Assembly: GCF_006438925.1 (NCBI RefSeq)
Contig: NZ_RCZA01000001.1
Location: forward strand, 248,001-312,000
Direction: 5' to 3'
Length of the DNA: 64,000 bases
From: Pseudomonas mandelii
GTDB taxonomy: Bacteria > Pseudomonadota > Gammaproteobacteria > Pseudomonadales > Pseudomonadaceae
The notes beneath the pieces are model-generated. The model saw only the letters and a list, made by a program, of their open reading frames with translations. It made no database searches and was not told the DNA's origin. The translations under genes were made by a program, and so were the position numbers. This document shows, one piece after another, positions 37,625 to 46,550 of the stretch. The number at the start of each line of letters is the position of its first letter. Positions within the stretch are counted from its first letter, which is position 1.

Positions 37625-38704
37625 ATGCAGATTAACCCTTATATATTCATACTGCCTCGCACGCCCGACCAAATAGTCTGGGATTACAAGAACCACAAAC
37701 AGTTCGAATTGAATCTTGAATATTCAATCCGTCTCGCACACCTTATCGACAACCCTGAAACGTTTGATGACAACAACATAATAGACACGCAACTCCTGAA
37801 CGCGGGAATACTCACACCTTCAATACAAGACCCCCTTGAATGGGGCTGGGATGAACTGTCGAAGATATTTCATATCGGCACCAAGAACATTCCTTGTGAA
37901 TATGTCCCCCTGGATATTAATGAATGGTCGAGACACTATCTGGACCATTGCGCCGAAGTACTGGCCACTCCTGCTCCGGAGGTCAGACTCACAGAACGCC
38001 CGACAAGCGAGCGGATTGCCCTGCCCCAACCTTCCTGTCTGCCGCAGAGCGCACTTGCAAAGACCTTGATCGACCGAAAGACCTGTCGCTCCTTCACGGG
38101 TGAAAGGGTTTCTCTCGCCGATGTGGGCACACTTTTGTATTTGTCCCTTGGCTATCTACGTGAGCGCGATAACGACATCGACGAAACCATCGCTGAAGGT
38201 CTCGGTGCCCGGCGTAGCAGTCCATCCGGTGGAGGGCTGAATGCCTGCGAAGGTTTTCTTCATGTTCAAAACGTCAGCGGCCTGAATCCCGGGCTCTACG
38301 CCTACCACCCCGACGAACATGCGTTGAGCTTCGTCAATCCGGTGCCTGAGTCGCCCTTGGGCCAGTTGTTGTGTGGGCAGCATTTCATCAACAACCTGCC
38401 AGTCGGCCTGTTCATCACCGCTCGCTTCGACAAACTGTGGTGGAAATATGAACACTCGCGGGCCTACCGAATGGCTTACGTCGAGGCAGGTCATATCTCC
38501 CAGACCTTTCAACTGGTGGCCACCGCACTTGGGTTAAGCACCTGGCTGACCGGTGCGTTGGCGGACGATCAGGTCGAAACGTTGCTGGGGATCGAGGACA
38601 GCGCCGAACAAGCGTTGTTTTTTGTGGGCTGTGGCCAGAGTGACGGACAAGCAATGTGCAAAGAAATGAAAGCGCTGCTGAGCAGCCGAGGCTCACACCC
38701 ATGA
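37625..38704 (+). CDS. SagB/ThcOx-type FMN dehydrogenase (nitroreductase fold)
   Basis: A 359-residue protein. Residues about 1-130 resemble the N-terminal part of SagB-type proteins (VWDYKNHKQFELNLEYSIRL at about 18-37). Residues about 142-355 form the nitroreductase-like FMN domain, with RKTCRSFTG (151-159), RRSSPSGGGLNACEGF (196-211) and KYEHSRAYRMAYVEAGH (274-290). SagB-type enzymes oxidise azolines to azoles in RiPP pathways, but no cyclodehydratase is encoded here, so the reaction may be a different two-electron oxidation. The first half is AT-richer than the core genome. The stop overlaps the next start in ATGA. Confidence 0.82.
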   Translation: MQINPYIFILPRTPDQIVWDYKNHKQFELNLEYSIRLAHLIDNPETFDDNNIIDTQLLNAGILTPSIQDPLEWGWDELSKIFHIGTKNIPCEYVPLDINEWSRHYLDHCAEVLATPAPEVRLTERPTSERIALPQPSCLPQSALAKTLIDRKTCRSFTGERVSLADVGTLLYLSLGYLRERDNDIDETIAEGLGARRSSPSGGGLNACEGFLHVQNVSGLNPGLYAYHPDEHALSFVNPVPESPLGQLLCGQHFINNLPVGLFITARFDKLWWKYEHSRAYRMAYVEAGHISQTFQLVATALGLSTWLTGALADDQVETLLGIEDSAEQALFFVGCGQSDGQAMCKEMKALLSSRGSHP

Positions 38705-39678
38705 CCGAGCCCCGCACAGACGACCTGTCCCTGCCCGACGCCTGGGCCCAGCGCTTCACTCTCGGTGACTGGAACACCCGAGCCTCGGTACGCACCAGCG
38801 AGCACACCTATCAATTGCCATCTGATCTGGAACGGCAACTGGAAACACGACACTGGTTTCCACCGGCCTTCCTGCCGTACCTGAATCACCCGGCAATCGA
38901 AGCAGCCGGCAGCGCGATCACCCATCGATTATCGGCCAACCATCTGGTGTATTTCCTCGACTACACCACCCGGCTCGAACATCGAATCGTCAACCGCTCC
39001 GTGGAAACCATCGTCCACGATGAGCTCGGCGTGTCCATCCCCCGACGGATGAAAACGGCCGCCCTCCAGCTGTACACCGATGAGGGTTATCACGCCCTGT
39101 TCTCCAACAGTCTCGCTGAGCAGATAGCCGACCTCTACGGCATGACCCAACGCCCGGTGATGCCGCACCGCATTACCCGACTGAACGCCCTGCTTGATCA
39201 CAGCCCAGAGAGGCATAAGGCGCTGGCCTGGTTTCTCGTCGGCTTCGTTTCCGAGACCATCATCGCCAGGGAACTGCTCGAGGTTTGTCGCAACGAGCTG
39301 GTGTCCAGTGTCCAGGAAATGCTCAGGGACCACCTCACCGATGAGGCCCGACACAGTCGTTATTTTTGCGAAGTGTTCCATTATCTGTGGCTGACCCTGA
39401 ACAGCAGCCAACGCACGTTCGCCGCGAAGCTGCTGGTGGACATCATCCTGATGTTCTTTGAGGCCGATGAGCGATGGCTGAAGGAAAGCCTGAACAGCGT
39501 GGGCCTCAGGGAGAATTGCGTCGCAGAAATCCTCAGTGCCCTGACCGGCCCGCAAGCCTGCCTTCAGCGCGCCCGATCAGGTGCAGGCGCGACGCTACAG
39601 GCAATGGAAAAGGCAGGTTTTTTCGACCTGCCTTTTAACCAGCAGCTCTTCGCACAGGCAGGACTTGTCGATGGATGA
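38701..39678 (+). CDS. AurF/CmlI-type diiron oxygenase
   Basis: A 325-residue ferritin-like protein. Candidate iron ligands are Glu93 (RLEHR), Glu128 and His131 (DEGYH), Glu185 (SETII), His211, Glu215 and His218 (HLTDEARH). Their spacing nearly matches the seven ligands of the p-aminobenzoate N-oxygenase AurF (Glu101, Glu136, His139, Glu196, His223, Glu227, His230), as I recall them. AurF and CmlI oxidise aryl amines to nitro groups by way of hydroxylamines; here a peptide nitrogen or carbon may be the substrate, which is inference. It overlaps the preceding gene by four bases and the exporter gene by eight. Confidence 0.8.
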   Translation: MTEPRTDDLSLPDAWAQRFTLGDWNTRASVRTSEHTYQLPSDLERQLETRHWFPPAFLPYLNHPAIEAAGSAITHRLSANHLVYFLDYTTRLEHRIVNRSVETIVHDELGVSIPRRMKTAALQLYTDEGYHALFSNSLAEQIADLYGMTQRPVMPHRITRLNALLDHSPERHKALAWFLVGFVSETIIARELLEVCRNELVSSVQEMLRDHLTDEARHSRYFCEVFHYLWLTLNSSQRTFAAKLLVDIILMFFEADERWLKESLNSVGLRENCVAEILSALTGPQACLQRARSGAGATLQAMEKAGFFDLPFNQQLFAQAGLVDG

Positions 39679-40876
39679 AGGAAAATCTGCGGTCAGCGTC
39701 AAACACCGCCGCTCTGCGATCACCCTGTTAATGACCATGGTGATGCTCGGAGTCTTTCCTCTGGATGTCCTGCTGCCATCGTTCCCGGCGCTGGCCGAAC
39801 ACTTCCGGACCACGCCAGGTGACATCGCATTTTCCATCAGCCTGTTTGCCATCGGGATCGCACTTTCCCAACTACTGGTCGGGCCGCTCTCGGATGTCAT
39901 CGGGCGCAAAAGTCTGCTGCTGGCGGGAATGGCGGTCTCGATTGTCGGTGCGACTGGATGCGTACTGTCCACCGACTACGCCTGGTTCCTGATGTTCCGG
40001 GTGGTGCAGGCCATCGGCTGCGGTTGCTTCGTGCTCTCGCAGGCGCTGGTCCAGGACCTGTTCGACGGCAAGGAGCGGGATCAACTGCGGATTCTGATGG
40101 TCACCGCCAGCGGGATCTTCATTTCCGTCTCGCCACTGGCTGGCACCCTGTTGCAACAGGCACTGGACTGGCCCGCAAGCTTCATTGTCTTTATTGCCCT
40201 CGCCGCCGCCGTGTTCCTTAAGGCCTGCTTCTTTCTTGAAAACCGGCACACCGCCACAACCCCGCGCCGAAGCATTCTTCAGTCCTACCGGCGCGTCTGT
40301 CGCGATGCGGGTTTCCTCGGCTATTGGCTGATCGCCGCAATCGCCTTCACCTGCCACTTTTCCTTCATCGTCATCTCGCCCCTGATCTTCATGGAGCAGT
40401 TGCAGCTTTCGGCCTACGAGTTTTCCCTGACATTGCTGCTGTATGGCGTGGCCTACATCATCGGCGGCATTGTCGCTCGAGTCCTCGCTGGGCGGGTCGC
40501 GGCCAATACACAGATCGTCGTCGGCCTGGGCCTGATCTTTATTTCGGGGCTGGTGATGCTCTTACTCTCAAACCTGCTGGGGCTTTCAGCCCTGACCGTG
40601 CTGATCCCGATGATCATCTGCACCGCTGGCACGACCATCACCCGCCCTGTCGCCACCTCCAAAGCCATGGAAGTGTTCCCGGACAATGCCGGTACATCGG
40701 CGTCGGCCGGGAACACGCTGGTCTTCATCTCTGGCGGGCTGATCAGCGCCCTGATCAATCTGAGTGGAGCCCATCTGCAAACGACTCTCGCACTGAGTTT
40801 CCTCGCCTTGAGCACCGTCGGCGTTTCCTTCAATGCACTGATCGCACGTCGGCAGCTCTCGTTGAATAGCGGGTGA
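39671..40876 (+). CDS. MFS exporter, Bcr/CflA drug-resistance type
   Basis: A 401-residue major facilitator protein with twelve predicted helices. Motif A is GPLSDVIGRKSLLLAG (about 72-87), and the N-terminal LDVLLPSFPALAEHF and central arrangement fit the Bcr/CflA group (DHA1). The start ATG at 39671 lies inside the end of the diiron oxygenase gene, so translation is coupled. The position makes it the probable exporter or self-resistance pump for the locus product. Confidence 0.88.
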   Translation: MDEGKSAVSVKHRRSAITLLMTMVMLGVFPLDVLLPSFPALAEHFRTTPGDIAFSISLFAIGIALSQLLVGPLSDVIGRKSLLLAGMAVSIVGATGCVLSTDYAWFLMFRVVQAIGCGCFVLSQALVQDLFDGKERDQLRILMVTASGIFISVSPLAGTLLQQALDWPASFIVFIALAAAVFLKACFFLENRHTATTPRRSILQSYRRVCRDAGFLGYWLIAAIAFTCHFSFIVISPLIFMEQLQLSAYEFSLTLLLYGVAYIIGGIVARVLAGRVAANTQIVVGLGLIFISGLVMLLLSNLLGLSALTVLIPMIICTAGTTITRPVATSKAMEVFPDNAGTSASAGNTLVFISGGLISALINLSGAHLQTTLALSFLALSTVGVSFNALIARRQLSLNSG

Positions 40877-41134
40877 TTCCTGCCGATCGTCATCCCACAC
40901 GCTCCGTCAGCGCTGGATCCCCCTTTTCCGGCATTCCCTCCTGACGCCAGCCGTGTAGAATCGCGACATTCATCGCCAGTCATCCCCCGGCGGGTTTATG
41001 AGCTCAAGCTGAAGCGCGCGGCGATCCCGCAAAGTTATCGGCAACTTCCGGACACACGGCCATTTCTGAGTGTTCCAGACGTCAATAGAAGCTCACTTCC
41101 CTTTTGATACCTGATTAGCCGCCCGGAGTGCTTC
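40877..41134. other. Gene-free region upstream of ilvD
   Basis: 258 bases without a supported gene. It marks the right edge of the accessory locus and must carry the ilvD promoter. I see no repeat element, no attachment-site-like duplication and no strong terminator after the exporter gene. Confidence 0.5.
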
Positions 41135-42976
41135 ATGCCTGATTACCGCTCGAAAACATCCACCCATGGCCGCAACATGGCCGGCGCCCGCGCACTGTGG
41201 CGCGCCACGGGGATGAAAGATGACGACTTCAAAAAGCCGATCATCGCCATTGCCAACTCCTTCACCCAGTTCGTACCGGGCCACGTCCACCTCAAGGACC
41301 TGGGCCAACTGGTCGCCCGCGAAATCGAACGCGCCGGCGGTGTAGCCAAAGAATTCAACACCATTGCCGTGGATGACGGCATCGCCATGGGCCACGACGG
41401 CATGCTGTATTCGCTGCCGAGCCGCGAGATCATCGCCGACTCCGTCGAGTACATGGTCAACGCCCACTGTGCCGACGCCATCGTCTGCATCTCCAACTGC
41501 GACAAGATCACCCCAGGCATGCTGATGGCTGCCCTGCGCCTGAACATACCGGTGATCTTCGTTTCCGGCGGCCCGATGGAAGCCGGCAAGACCAAACTGG
41601 CCAGCCATGGCCTCGACCTCGTCGACGCCATGGTGATCGCCGCCGACTCCAGCGCTTCTGACGAGAAAGTCGCTGAGTACGAGCGCAGCGCCTGCCCGAC
41701 CTGCGGTTCGTGCTCCGGCATGTTCACCGCCAACTCGATGAACTGTCTGGTCGAAGCCCTGGGCCTGGCATTGCCGGGCAACGGTTCGACCCTCGCCACC
41801 CACAGTGACCGCGAACAGCTGTTCCTGCAGGCCGGCCGCACCATCGTCGAGCTGTGCAAGCGTTACTACGGCGACAACGATGAGTCGGTATTGCCGCGCA
41901 ACATTGCCAACTTCAAGGCGTTCGAAAACGCCATGACGCTGGACATCGCCATGGGCGGCTCCACCAACACCATCCTGCACTTGCTGGCCGCGGCCCAGGA
42001 AGCCGAGATCGATTTCGACCTGCGCGACATCGACCGTCTCTCCCGTCACGTGCCGCAACTGTGCAAAGTTGCGCCGAACATCCAGAAGTACCACATGGAA
42101 GACGTGCACCGTGCCGGCGGGATCTTCAGCATCCTCGGTTCGCTGGCCCGTGGCGGTCTGCTGCACACCGACCTGCCAACCGTGCACAGCAAAACCCTGG
42201 CTGAAGGCATCGCCAAGTGGGACATCACCCAGACCACCGACGAAGCGGTGCATCACTTCTTCAAGGCCGGTCCTGCGGGCATCCCGACGCAAACCGCGTT
42301 CAGCCAGTCGACCCGTTGGGAAACCCTGGACGACGACCGTGAAAACGGCTGCATCCGCAGTGTTGAACACGCTTACTCGAAAGAAGGCGGCCTGGCCGTT
42401 CTGTACGGCAACATCGCGCTGGACGGCTGCGTGGTGAAAACCGCCGGCGTCGACGAGTCGATTCATGTCTTCGAAGGCAACGCGAAGATCTTCGAAAGCC
42501 AGGACAGCGCCGTACGCGGCATCCTCGCTGACGAAGTGAAAGCCGGCGACATCGTGATCATTCGTTACGAAGGCCCGAAAGGTGGCCCGGGCATGCAGGA
42601 AATGCTGTACCCGACGTCTTACCTGAAATCCAAAGGCCTGGGCAAAGCCTGTGCCCTGCTCACCGATGGTCGCTTCTCCGGCGGCACCTCGGGCTTGTCC
42701 ATCGGCCACGCTTCGCCAGAAGCGGCGGCGGGTGGTGCGATTGGTCTGGTGCAGGATGGCGACAAAGTGCTGATCGACATTCCGAACCGCTCGATCAACT
42801 TGTTGATCAGCGACGAAGAAATGGCCGGCCGTCGTGCAGAGCAGGATCAGAAAGGCTGGAAGCCTGTGGAAAAACGTCCACGCAAGGTGACCACCGCACT
42901 GAAGGCCTATGCCCTGTTGGCAACCAGCGCCGATAAGGGTGCCGTGCGTAACAAAGCGATGCTTGACGGGCTGTAA
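41135..42976 (+). CDS. ilvD: Dihydroxy-acid dehydratase IlvD
   Basis: A 613-residue iron-sulfur enzyme of valine, leucine and isoleucine synthesis. Cluster cysteines lie in [12 protein letters not shown] (about 118-129) and [17 protein letters not shown] (about 187-203). The C-terminal [14 protein letters not shown] contains the catalytic Ser region. Length is standard. It is a single gene with a strong terminator after it. Confidence 0.97.
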   Translation: MPDYRSKTSTHGRNMAGARALWRATGMKDDDFKKPIIAIANSFTQFVPGHVHLKDLGQLVAREIERAGGVAKEFNTIAVDDGIAMGHDGMLYSLPSREIIADSVEYMVNAHCADAIVCISNCDKITPGMLMAALRLNIPVIFVSGGPMEAGKTKLASHGLDLVDAMVIAADSSASDEKVAEYERSACPTCGSCSGMFTANSMNCLVEALGLALPGNGSTLATHSDREQLFLQAGRTIVELCKRYYGDNDESVLPRNIANFKAFENAMTLDIAMGGSTNTILHLLAAAQEAEIDFDLRDIDRLSRHVPQLCKVAPNIQKYHMEDVHRAGGIFSILGSLARGGLLHTDLPTVHSKTLAEGIAKWDITQTTDEAVHHFFKAGPAGIPTQTAFSQSTRWETLDDDRENGCIRSVEHAYSKEGGLAVLYGNIALDGCVVKTAGVDESIHVFEGNAKIFESQDSAVRGILADEVKAGDIVIIRYEGPKGGPGMQEMLYPTSYLKSKGLGKACALLTDGRFSGGTSGLSIGHASPEAAAGGAIGLVQDGDKVLIDIPNRSINLLISDEEMAGRRAEQDQKGWKPVEKRPRKVTTALKAYALLATSADKGAVRNKAMLDGL

Positions 42977-42996
42977 ACGTCGATCACCGCTATAAG

Positions 42997-43027
42997 AATG
43001 CCCCGCCAAGTGCGGGGCATTTTTTTG
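42997..43027 (+). terminator. Rho-independent terminator of ilvD
   Basis: AATGCCCCGC-CAAG-TGCGGGGCATT forms a stable GC-rich stem with a short loop, followed by a run of T residues (TTTTTTT). It starts 20 bases after the ilvD stop codon. Confidence 0.92.
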
Positions 43028-43043
43028 CGACCAACTCGGTCAC

Positions 43044-43137
43044 TTGTGGGAGTGAGCCTGCTCGCGAAAGCGGTGTGTCATGCAGAATTGATGTTGAATG
43101 GCACGACGCTTTCGCGAGCAGGCTCGCTCCCACATTG
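43044..43137. repeat. REP doublet, family A
   Basis: Inverted cores, the left arm with the GAGTGAGCC variant and the right arm with the standard GGCTCGCTCCCAC, around about 48 bases containing AATTGATGTTGAATG. It lies between ilvD and the convergent phosphatase gene. Confidence 0.85.
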
Positions 43138-43149
43138 GATCTTCGGTGC

Positions 43150-44211
43150 TTACTGAATCTCTTCAGGCTTGACGATCACCCAGTTCTTGTCCGCCGTGAC
43201 CTGCAACCCTTCCTTGGCCTGAGCCGCGGCGTGCTTGGCCATCATGCCGTTAAGCTGGGTCATGTATTTGTCTTTGCGGTTGACCCACAAGTGGATGCCA
43301 CCCTTGGCCACGTCGACATCGTGGAACAGCATGTAACCGTCGCTGGTCGGAGTATCGCCGCCCACCAGTACCGGTTTTTTCCACTCATCGATGTAGGTCA
43401 GGATCGCTGCGTGCTTACCGGCCATCCAGGTCGCCGGGGTCCACAGGTACGGGGTCAGTTCGAGGCCAAGGTTAGCCTTCTCGTCGTACTTGCCCGCGGT
43501 GATCTGCTTGCGCGCCGTGGTCAGCTCGCCGGTCTTGCGGTCCTTGAGCAGCGTGGTCACGCCGATTACGTTCTGCGGTTTGACGTTGTAGCCGTACTTC
43601 GGATCGGCAGCGACCATGCGCACCAGTTCTTCGGAGGCGGCGGTCATCACGTAGACCTCGATGCCGTTCTCCATCAGCTTGTTGTAGAGCTCTTTTTGGC
43701 CGGTGAAGATTTTCGGCGGATTGACGTCGAGGTTCTTGACCACGTCGCCTTCGTAATACGTCGCCGGCACCGGTTTACCGGACGCCATCAACTCGTCGAC
43801 ATAGCCTTTGAGTTCCTGGAGGGTGAAGCCGGAGAACACTTGGGCGACCCATGGGTAGCAAACCATGTCGTCGACTTCGCAGAGTCGATAGTAGTAGCTG
43901 AACAGGCTTTCCTTGTGGTCGGCAGTGTCCTTGAACGGCATCAGCTTCAGGGAGGGGTCAAGCTTCTCGCGGGTGATCAGGCCCTTGTTCTCCATGAACG
44001 GCAGCAACGACTCTTCGAGGTCGTAGCGGTAACTGGTGTTGTCCATGTCGAACACCGCGTAGTTACCATTGTTGGCGTTGGCGGCAATCATTGCGTCCAG
44101 CGCCTTGGCCTGATCGGCTGGCCAATGCTTCAAATCCGTAGCGAATACCTGGCCGGCGAGGCCCAGGCAGAGTGCAGCGACCAGAAATTTCGGTGCGAGC
44201 TTCATCGGCAT
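43150..44211 (-). CDS. pchP: Exported HAD-type phosphatase, phosphorylcholine phosphatase-like
   Basis: A 353-residue periplasmic HAD hydrolase. A signal peptide ends near VFA (about 25). Motif I is FDMDNTSYRYDLEESLLPFME (about 53-73) with nucleophile and acid Asp residues, motif II is MTAASEE with the HAD Thr/Ser, and GGDTPTSDGYML near 290 gives the motif IV Asp residues. It resembles P. aeruginosa PchP, which releases choline from phosphorylcholine. The symbol is by family resemblance; other HAD paralogues exist in Pseudomonas. Confidence 0.8.
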   Translation of the reverse strand: MPMKLAPKFLVAALCLGLAGQVFATDLKHWPADQAKALDAMIAANANNGNYAVFDMDNTSYRYDLEESLLPFMENKGLITREKLDPSLKLMPFKDTADHKESLFSYYYRLCEVDDMVCYPWVAQVFSGFTLQELKGYVDELMASGKPVPATYYEGDVVKNLDVNPPKIFTGQKELYNKLMENGIEVYVMTAASEELVRMVAADPKYGYNVKPQNVIGVTTLLKDRKTGELTTARKQITAGKYDEKANLGLELTPYLWTPATWMAGKHAAILTYIDEWKKPVLVGGDTPTSDGYMLFHDVDVAKGGIHLWVNRKDKYMTQLNGMMAKHAAAQAKEGLQVTADKNWVIVKPEEIQ

Positions 44212-44460
44212 GCTTCCCTTATTAAAAGACCCTGATTCAAAGAGATCGACGCTATCAAATTAATATGACAGCCCTCGTCTGCCCGCGACCGCTTACGTCC
44301 CTATTGCGCCAGTTGCATCTCTGGCAACGACACGCGCTTATTCCAAAAACGACAGTTTCAAGATGTTTTTGATATTAATTCATTAGATATCAAGCTGTTA
44401 GGCTTGCCGGTTCGCGGCTGCCCCGGAAGGTAGCCGGCACAAGTCTTTATCGGAGTTCCA

Positions 44461-45852
44461 ATGAATCTGCCGCTGATCCTCAATCTGCTGGTGTTCCTCG
44501 CCCTGCTCTTTGGCCTGGCGAAAACCCGTCACACCACGTGGAGCCTGGCAAAAAAAGTCCTGCTCGCGTTGGTGCTGGGCGTGGTGTTCGGTGTGGCTCT
44601 GCACACCGTTTACGGTGCCGGCAACCCGGTACTGAAAGCCTCGATCGGCTGGTTCGATCTGGTGGGCAACGGTTACGTGCAGTTGCTGCAAATGATCGTG
44701 ATCCCGCTGGTGTTCGCCTCGATCCTCAGCGCCGTAGCCCGTCTGCACAACGCCTCGTCGCTGGGCAAGATCAGCTTCCTGACCATCGGCACGCTGCTGT
44801 TCACCACGGCCATTGCGGCGCTGATCGGTATCGGCTTGACCAACCTCTTCGGCCTGACCGCCGAAGGCCTGGTGGCCGGTACTCAGGAAATGGCCCGCCT
44901 GCAAACCATCCAGACCGACTACGCGGGCAAGGTTGCCGACCTGAATGTGCCGCAGCTGTTGCTGTCGTTCATTCCGCAAAATCCGTTCGCCGACCTCGCT
45001 CGCGCCAAGCCGACCTCGATCATCAGCGTGGTGATTTTTGCTGCGTTCCTTGGGGTCGCGGCGCTGCAACTGTTGAAAGATGACGTCGAGAAAGGTCAGA
45101 AAGTGATCAACGCCATCGACACCCTGCAAGCCTGGGTGATGCGTCTGGTGCGTCTGGTGATGAAGCTGACCCCGTACGGCGTATTGGCGCTGATGACCAA
45201 AGTGGTCGCCGGCTCCAACCTGCAGGACATCATCAAACTCGGCAGTTTCGTGGTGGTTTCCTACATCGGGCTGGGCCTGATGTTTGTGATCCATGGCCTG
45301 CTGGTGTCGGCCGCCGGGATCAATCCGCTGCGTTTTTTCCGCAAGATCTGGCCGGTGCTGACATTTGCTTTCACCAGCCGCTCCAGTGCCGCGACCATTC
45401 CGCTGAGCATCGAAGCCCAGACCAGCCGTTTGGGTATTCCACAATCCATCGCCAGTTTCGCCGCGTCGTTCGGCGCGACCATCGGCCAGAACGGTTGTGC
45501 CGGCCTGTATCCGGCGATGTTGGCGGTGATGGTTGCACCGACTGTGGGCATCAACCCGCTGGACCCGCTGTGGATCGCAACGTTGGTGGCGATTGTGACG
45601 CTGAGTTCGGCCGGGGTGGCCGGCGTCGGCGGTGGCGCGACGTTTGCCGCGTTGATCGTGTTGCCGGCGATGGGCTTGCCGGTGTCACTGGTGGCGTTGC
45701 TGATTTCGGTTGAGCCGCTGATTGACATGGGCCGTACCGCGTTGAACGTGAGTGGCTCGATAACAGCCGGTGCGATCACCAGCCAGATCATGCAGCAGAC
45801 TGATAAAAAGCTGCTGGATGCGGATGAGCATTCGGAGTTGGCTCACGCTTGA
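44461..45852 (+). CDS. tcyP: L-cystine / dicarboxylate symporter family transporter (TcyP/YdjN-like)
   Basis: A 463-residue inner-membrane sodium or proton symporter of the DAACS family. Visible blocks are [16 protein letters not shown] (about 77-92), the serine-rich reentrant loop [13 protein letters not shown] (about 305), [19 protein letters not shown] and the C-terminal [11 protein letters not shown]. Length and the NGCAG segment fit the cystine-specific YdjN/TcyP branch rather than GltP or DctA. It is a single gene, divergent from the phosphatase across 249 bases without another gene. Confidence 0.85.
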   Translation: MNLPLILNLLVFLALLFGLAKTRHTTWSLAKKVLLALVLGVVFGVALHTVYGAGNPVLKASIGWFDLVGNGYVQLLQMIVIPLVFASILSAVARLHNASSLGKISFLTIGTLLFTTAIAALIGIGLTNLFGLTAEGLVAGTQEMARLQTIQTDYAGKVADLNVPQLLLSFIPQNPFADLARAKPTSIISVVIFAAFLGVAALQLLKDDVEKGQKVINAIDTLQAWVMRLVRLVMKLTPYGVLALMTKVVAGSNLQDIIKLGSFVVVSYIGLGLMFVIHGLLVSAAGINPLRFFRKIWPVLTFAFTSRSSAATIPLSIEAQTSRLGIPQSIASFAASFGATIGQNGCAGLYPAMLAVMVAPTVGINPLDPLWIATLVAIVTLSSAGVAGVGGGATFAALIVLPAMGLPVSLVALLISVEPLIDMGRTALNVSGSITAGAITSQIMQQTDKKLLDADEHSELAHA

Positions 45853-45867
45853 TCGGCGCCTGACAGA

Positions 45868-45950
45868 CCGCTTTCGCGAGCAGGCTCGCTCCCACACTGG
45901 ATGGTGTGAACACCAAAAGTCCACTGTGGGAGCGAGCCTGCTCGCGAAGC
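45868..45950. repeat. REP doublet, family A
   Basis: Inverted cores (CTTTCGCGAGCAGGCTCGCTCCCACA and complement) around about 28 bases, between the convergent transporter and folA genes. Confidence 0.85.
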
Positions 45951-45952
45951 TT

Positions 45953-46465
45953 TTAGGCTTTTTCCCACACCTCAAAGTTGTACGCCGGCTTGTCGCCTTC
46001 CGCTGGATTCGGAACATTCGACACCAGCTTCCACTCTTTCAAATCAAACTCCGGAAACCACGCATCCCCTTCCGGGCTCAGCGCCACGCGCGTCAGGTAG
46101 AGCCGATCGGCCTGTGCCATTCCCTGCGCATACAACTGCGCCCCACCAATCAGCATCAGCTCATCGACGCCCTGCTCCCGAGCCCACTCTTCAGCGCGAA
46201 CCACTGCAGCCGCAAGCGACGGATAAACCTCCGCGCCTTCCAGCAGCAGATCCGCCTGACGGCTGACCACGATGTTCAACCGGCCCGGCAACGGACGACC
46301 GAGGGAATCCCAGGTCTTGCGACCCATGATGATCGGCTTGCCGAGGGTCGTGGCCTTGAAGTATTTGAAGTCCCCCGGCAAGTGCCAGGGCATGCTGTTG
46401 TCGACGCCGATCACACGGTTTTCACCGAGGGCTGCAATCAGGCTGAGGGGGAGTGATTTAGTCAT
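45953..46465 (-). CDS. folA: Dihydrofolate reductase FolA
   Basis: A 170-residue DHFR. Characteristic blocks are LIAALGENRVIGVDNSMPWHLPGDFKYFK at the N-terminus (with the catalytic acidic residue at the Asp of LPGD), IIMGRKTWDSLGRPLPGR and LMLIGGAQLY. It reduces dihydrofolate with NADPH and is the trimethoprim target. The ATG at 46465 is chosen; the open frame extends 74 codons upstream into the divergent gene region without similarity. Confidence 0.95.
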   Translation of the reverse strand: MTKSLPLSLIAALGENRVIGVDNSMPWHLPGDFKYFKATTLGKPIIMGRKTWDSLGRPLPGRLNIVVSRQADLLLEGAEVYPSLAAAVVRAEEWAREQGVDELMLIGGAQLYAQGMAQADRLYLTRVALSPEGDAWFPEFDLKEWKLVSNVPNPAEGDKPAYNFEVWEKA

Positions 46466-46550
46466 GCCGGCGAGGATACCAGAGCCTCCCGTACCCCGAT
46501 AAGCGTCACAGCGGTTATGCTCACAGCTCGATTGAGCGACGGGATGCCGC

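Noticed and set aside
40877..41134. Attachment-site duplication or integrase traces at the edges of the peptide locus
   Set aside because: No direct repeat matching the left edge (37201-37300) was visible, and no tRNA or integrase lies nearby.
41093..43009. Long minus-strand open frame (638 codons) opposite ilvD
   Set aside because: A shadow of ilvD, rich in His, Gln and Val with no recognisable motif; ilvD is complete and well conserved.
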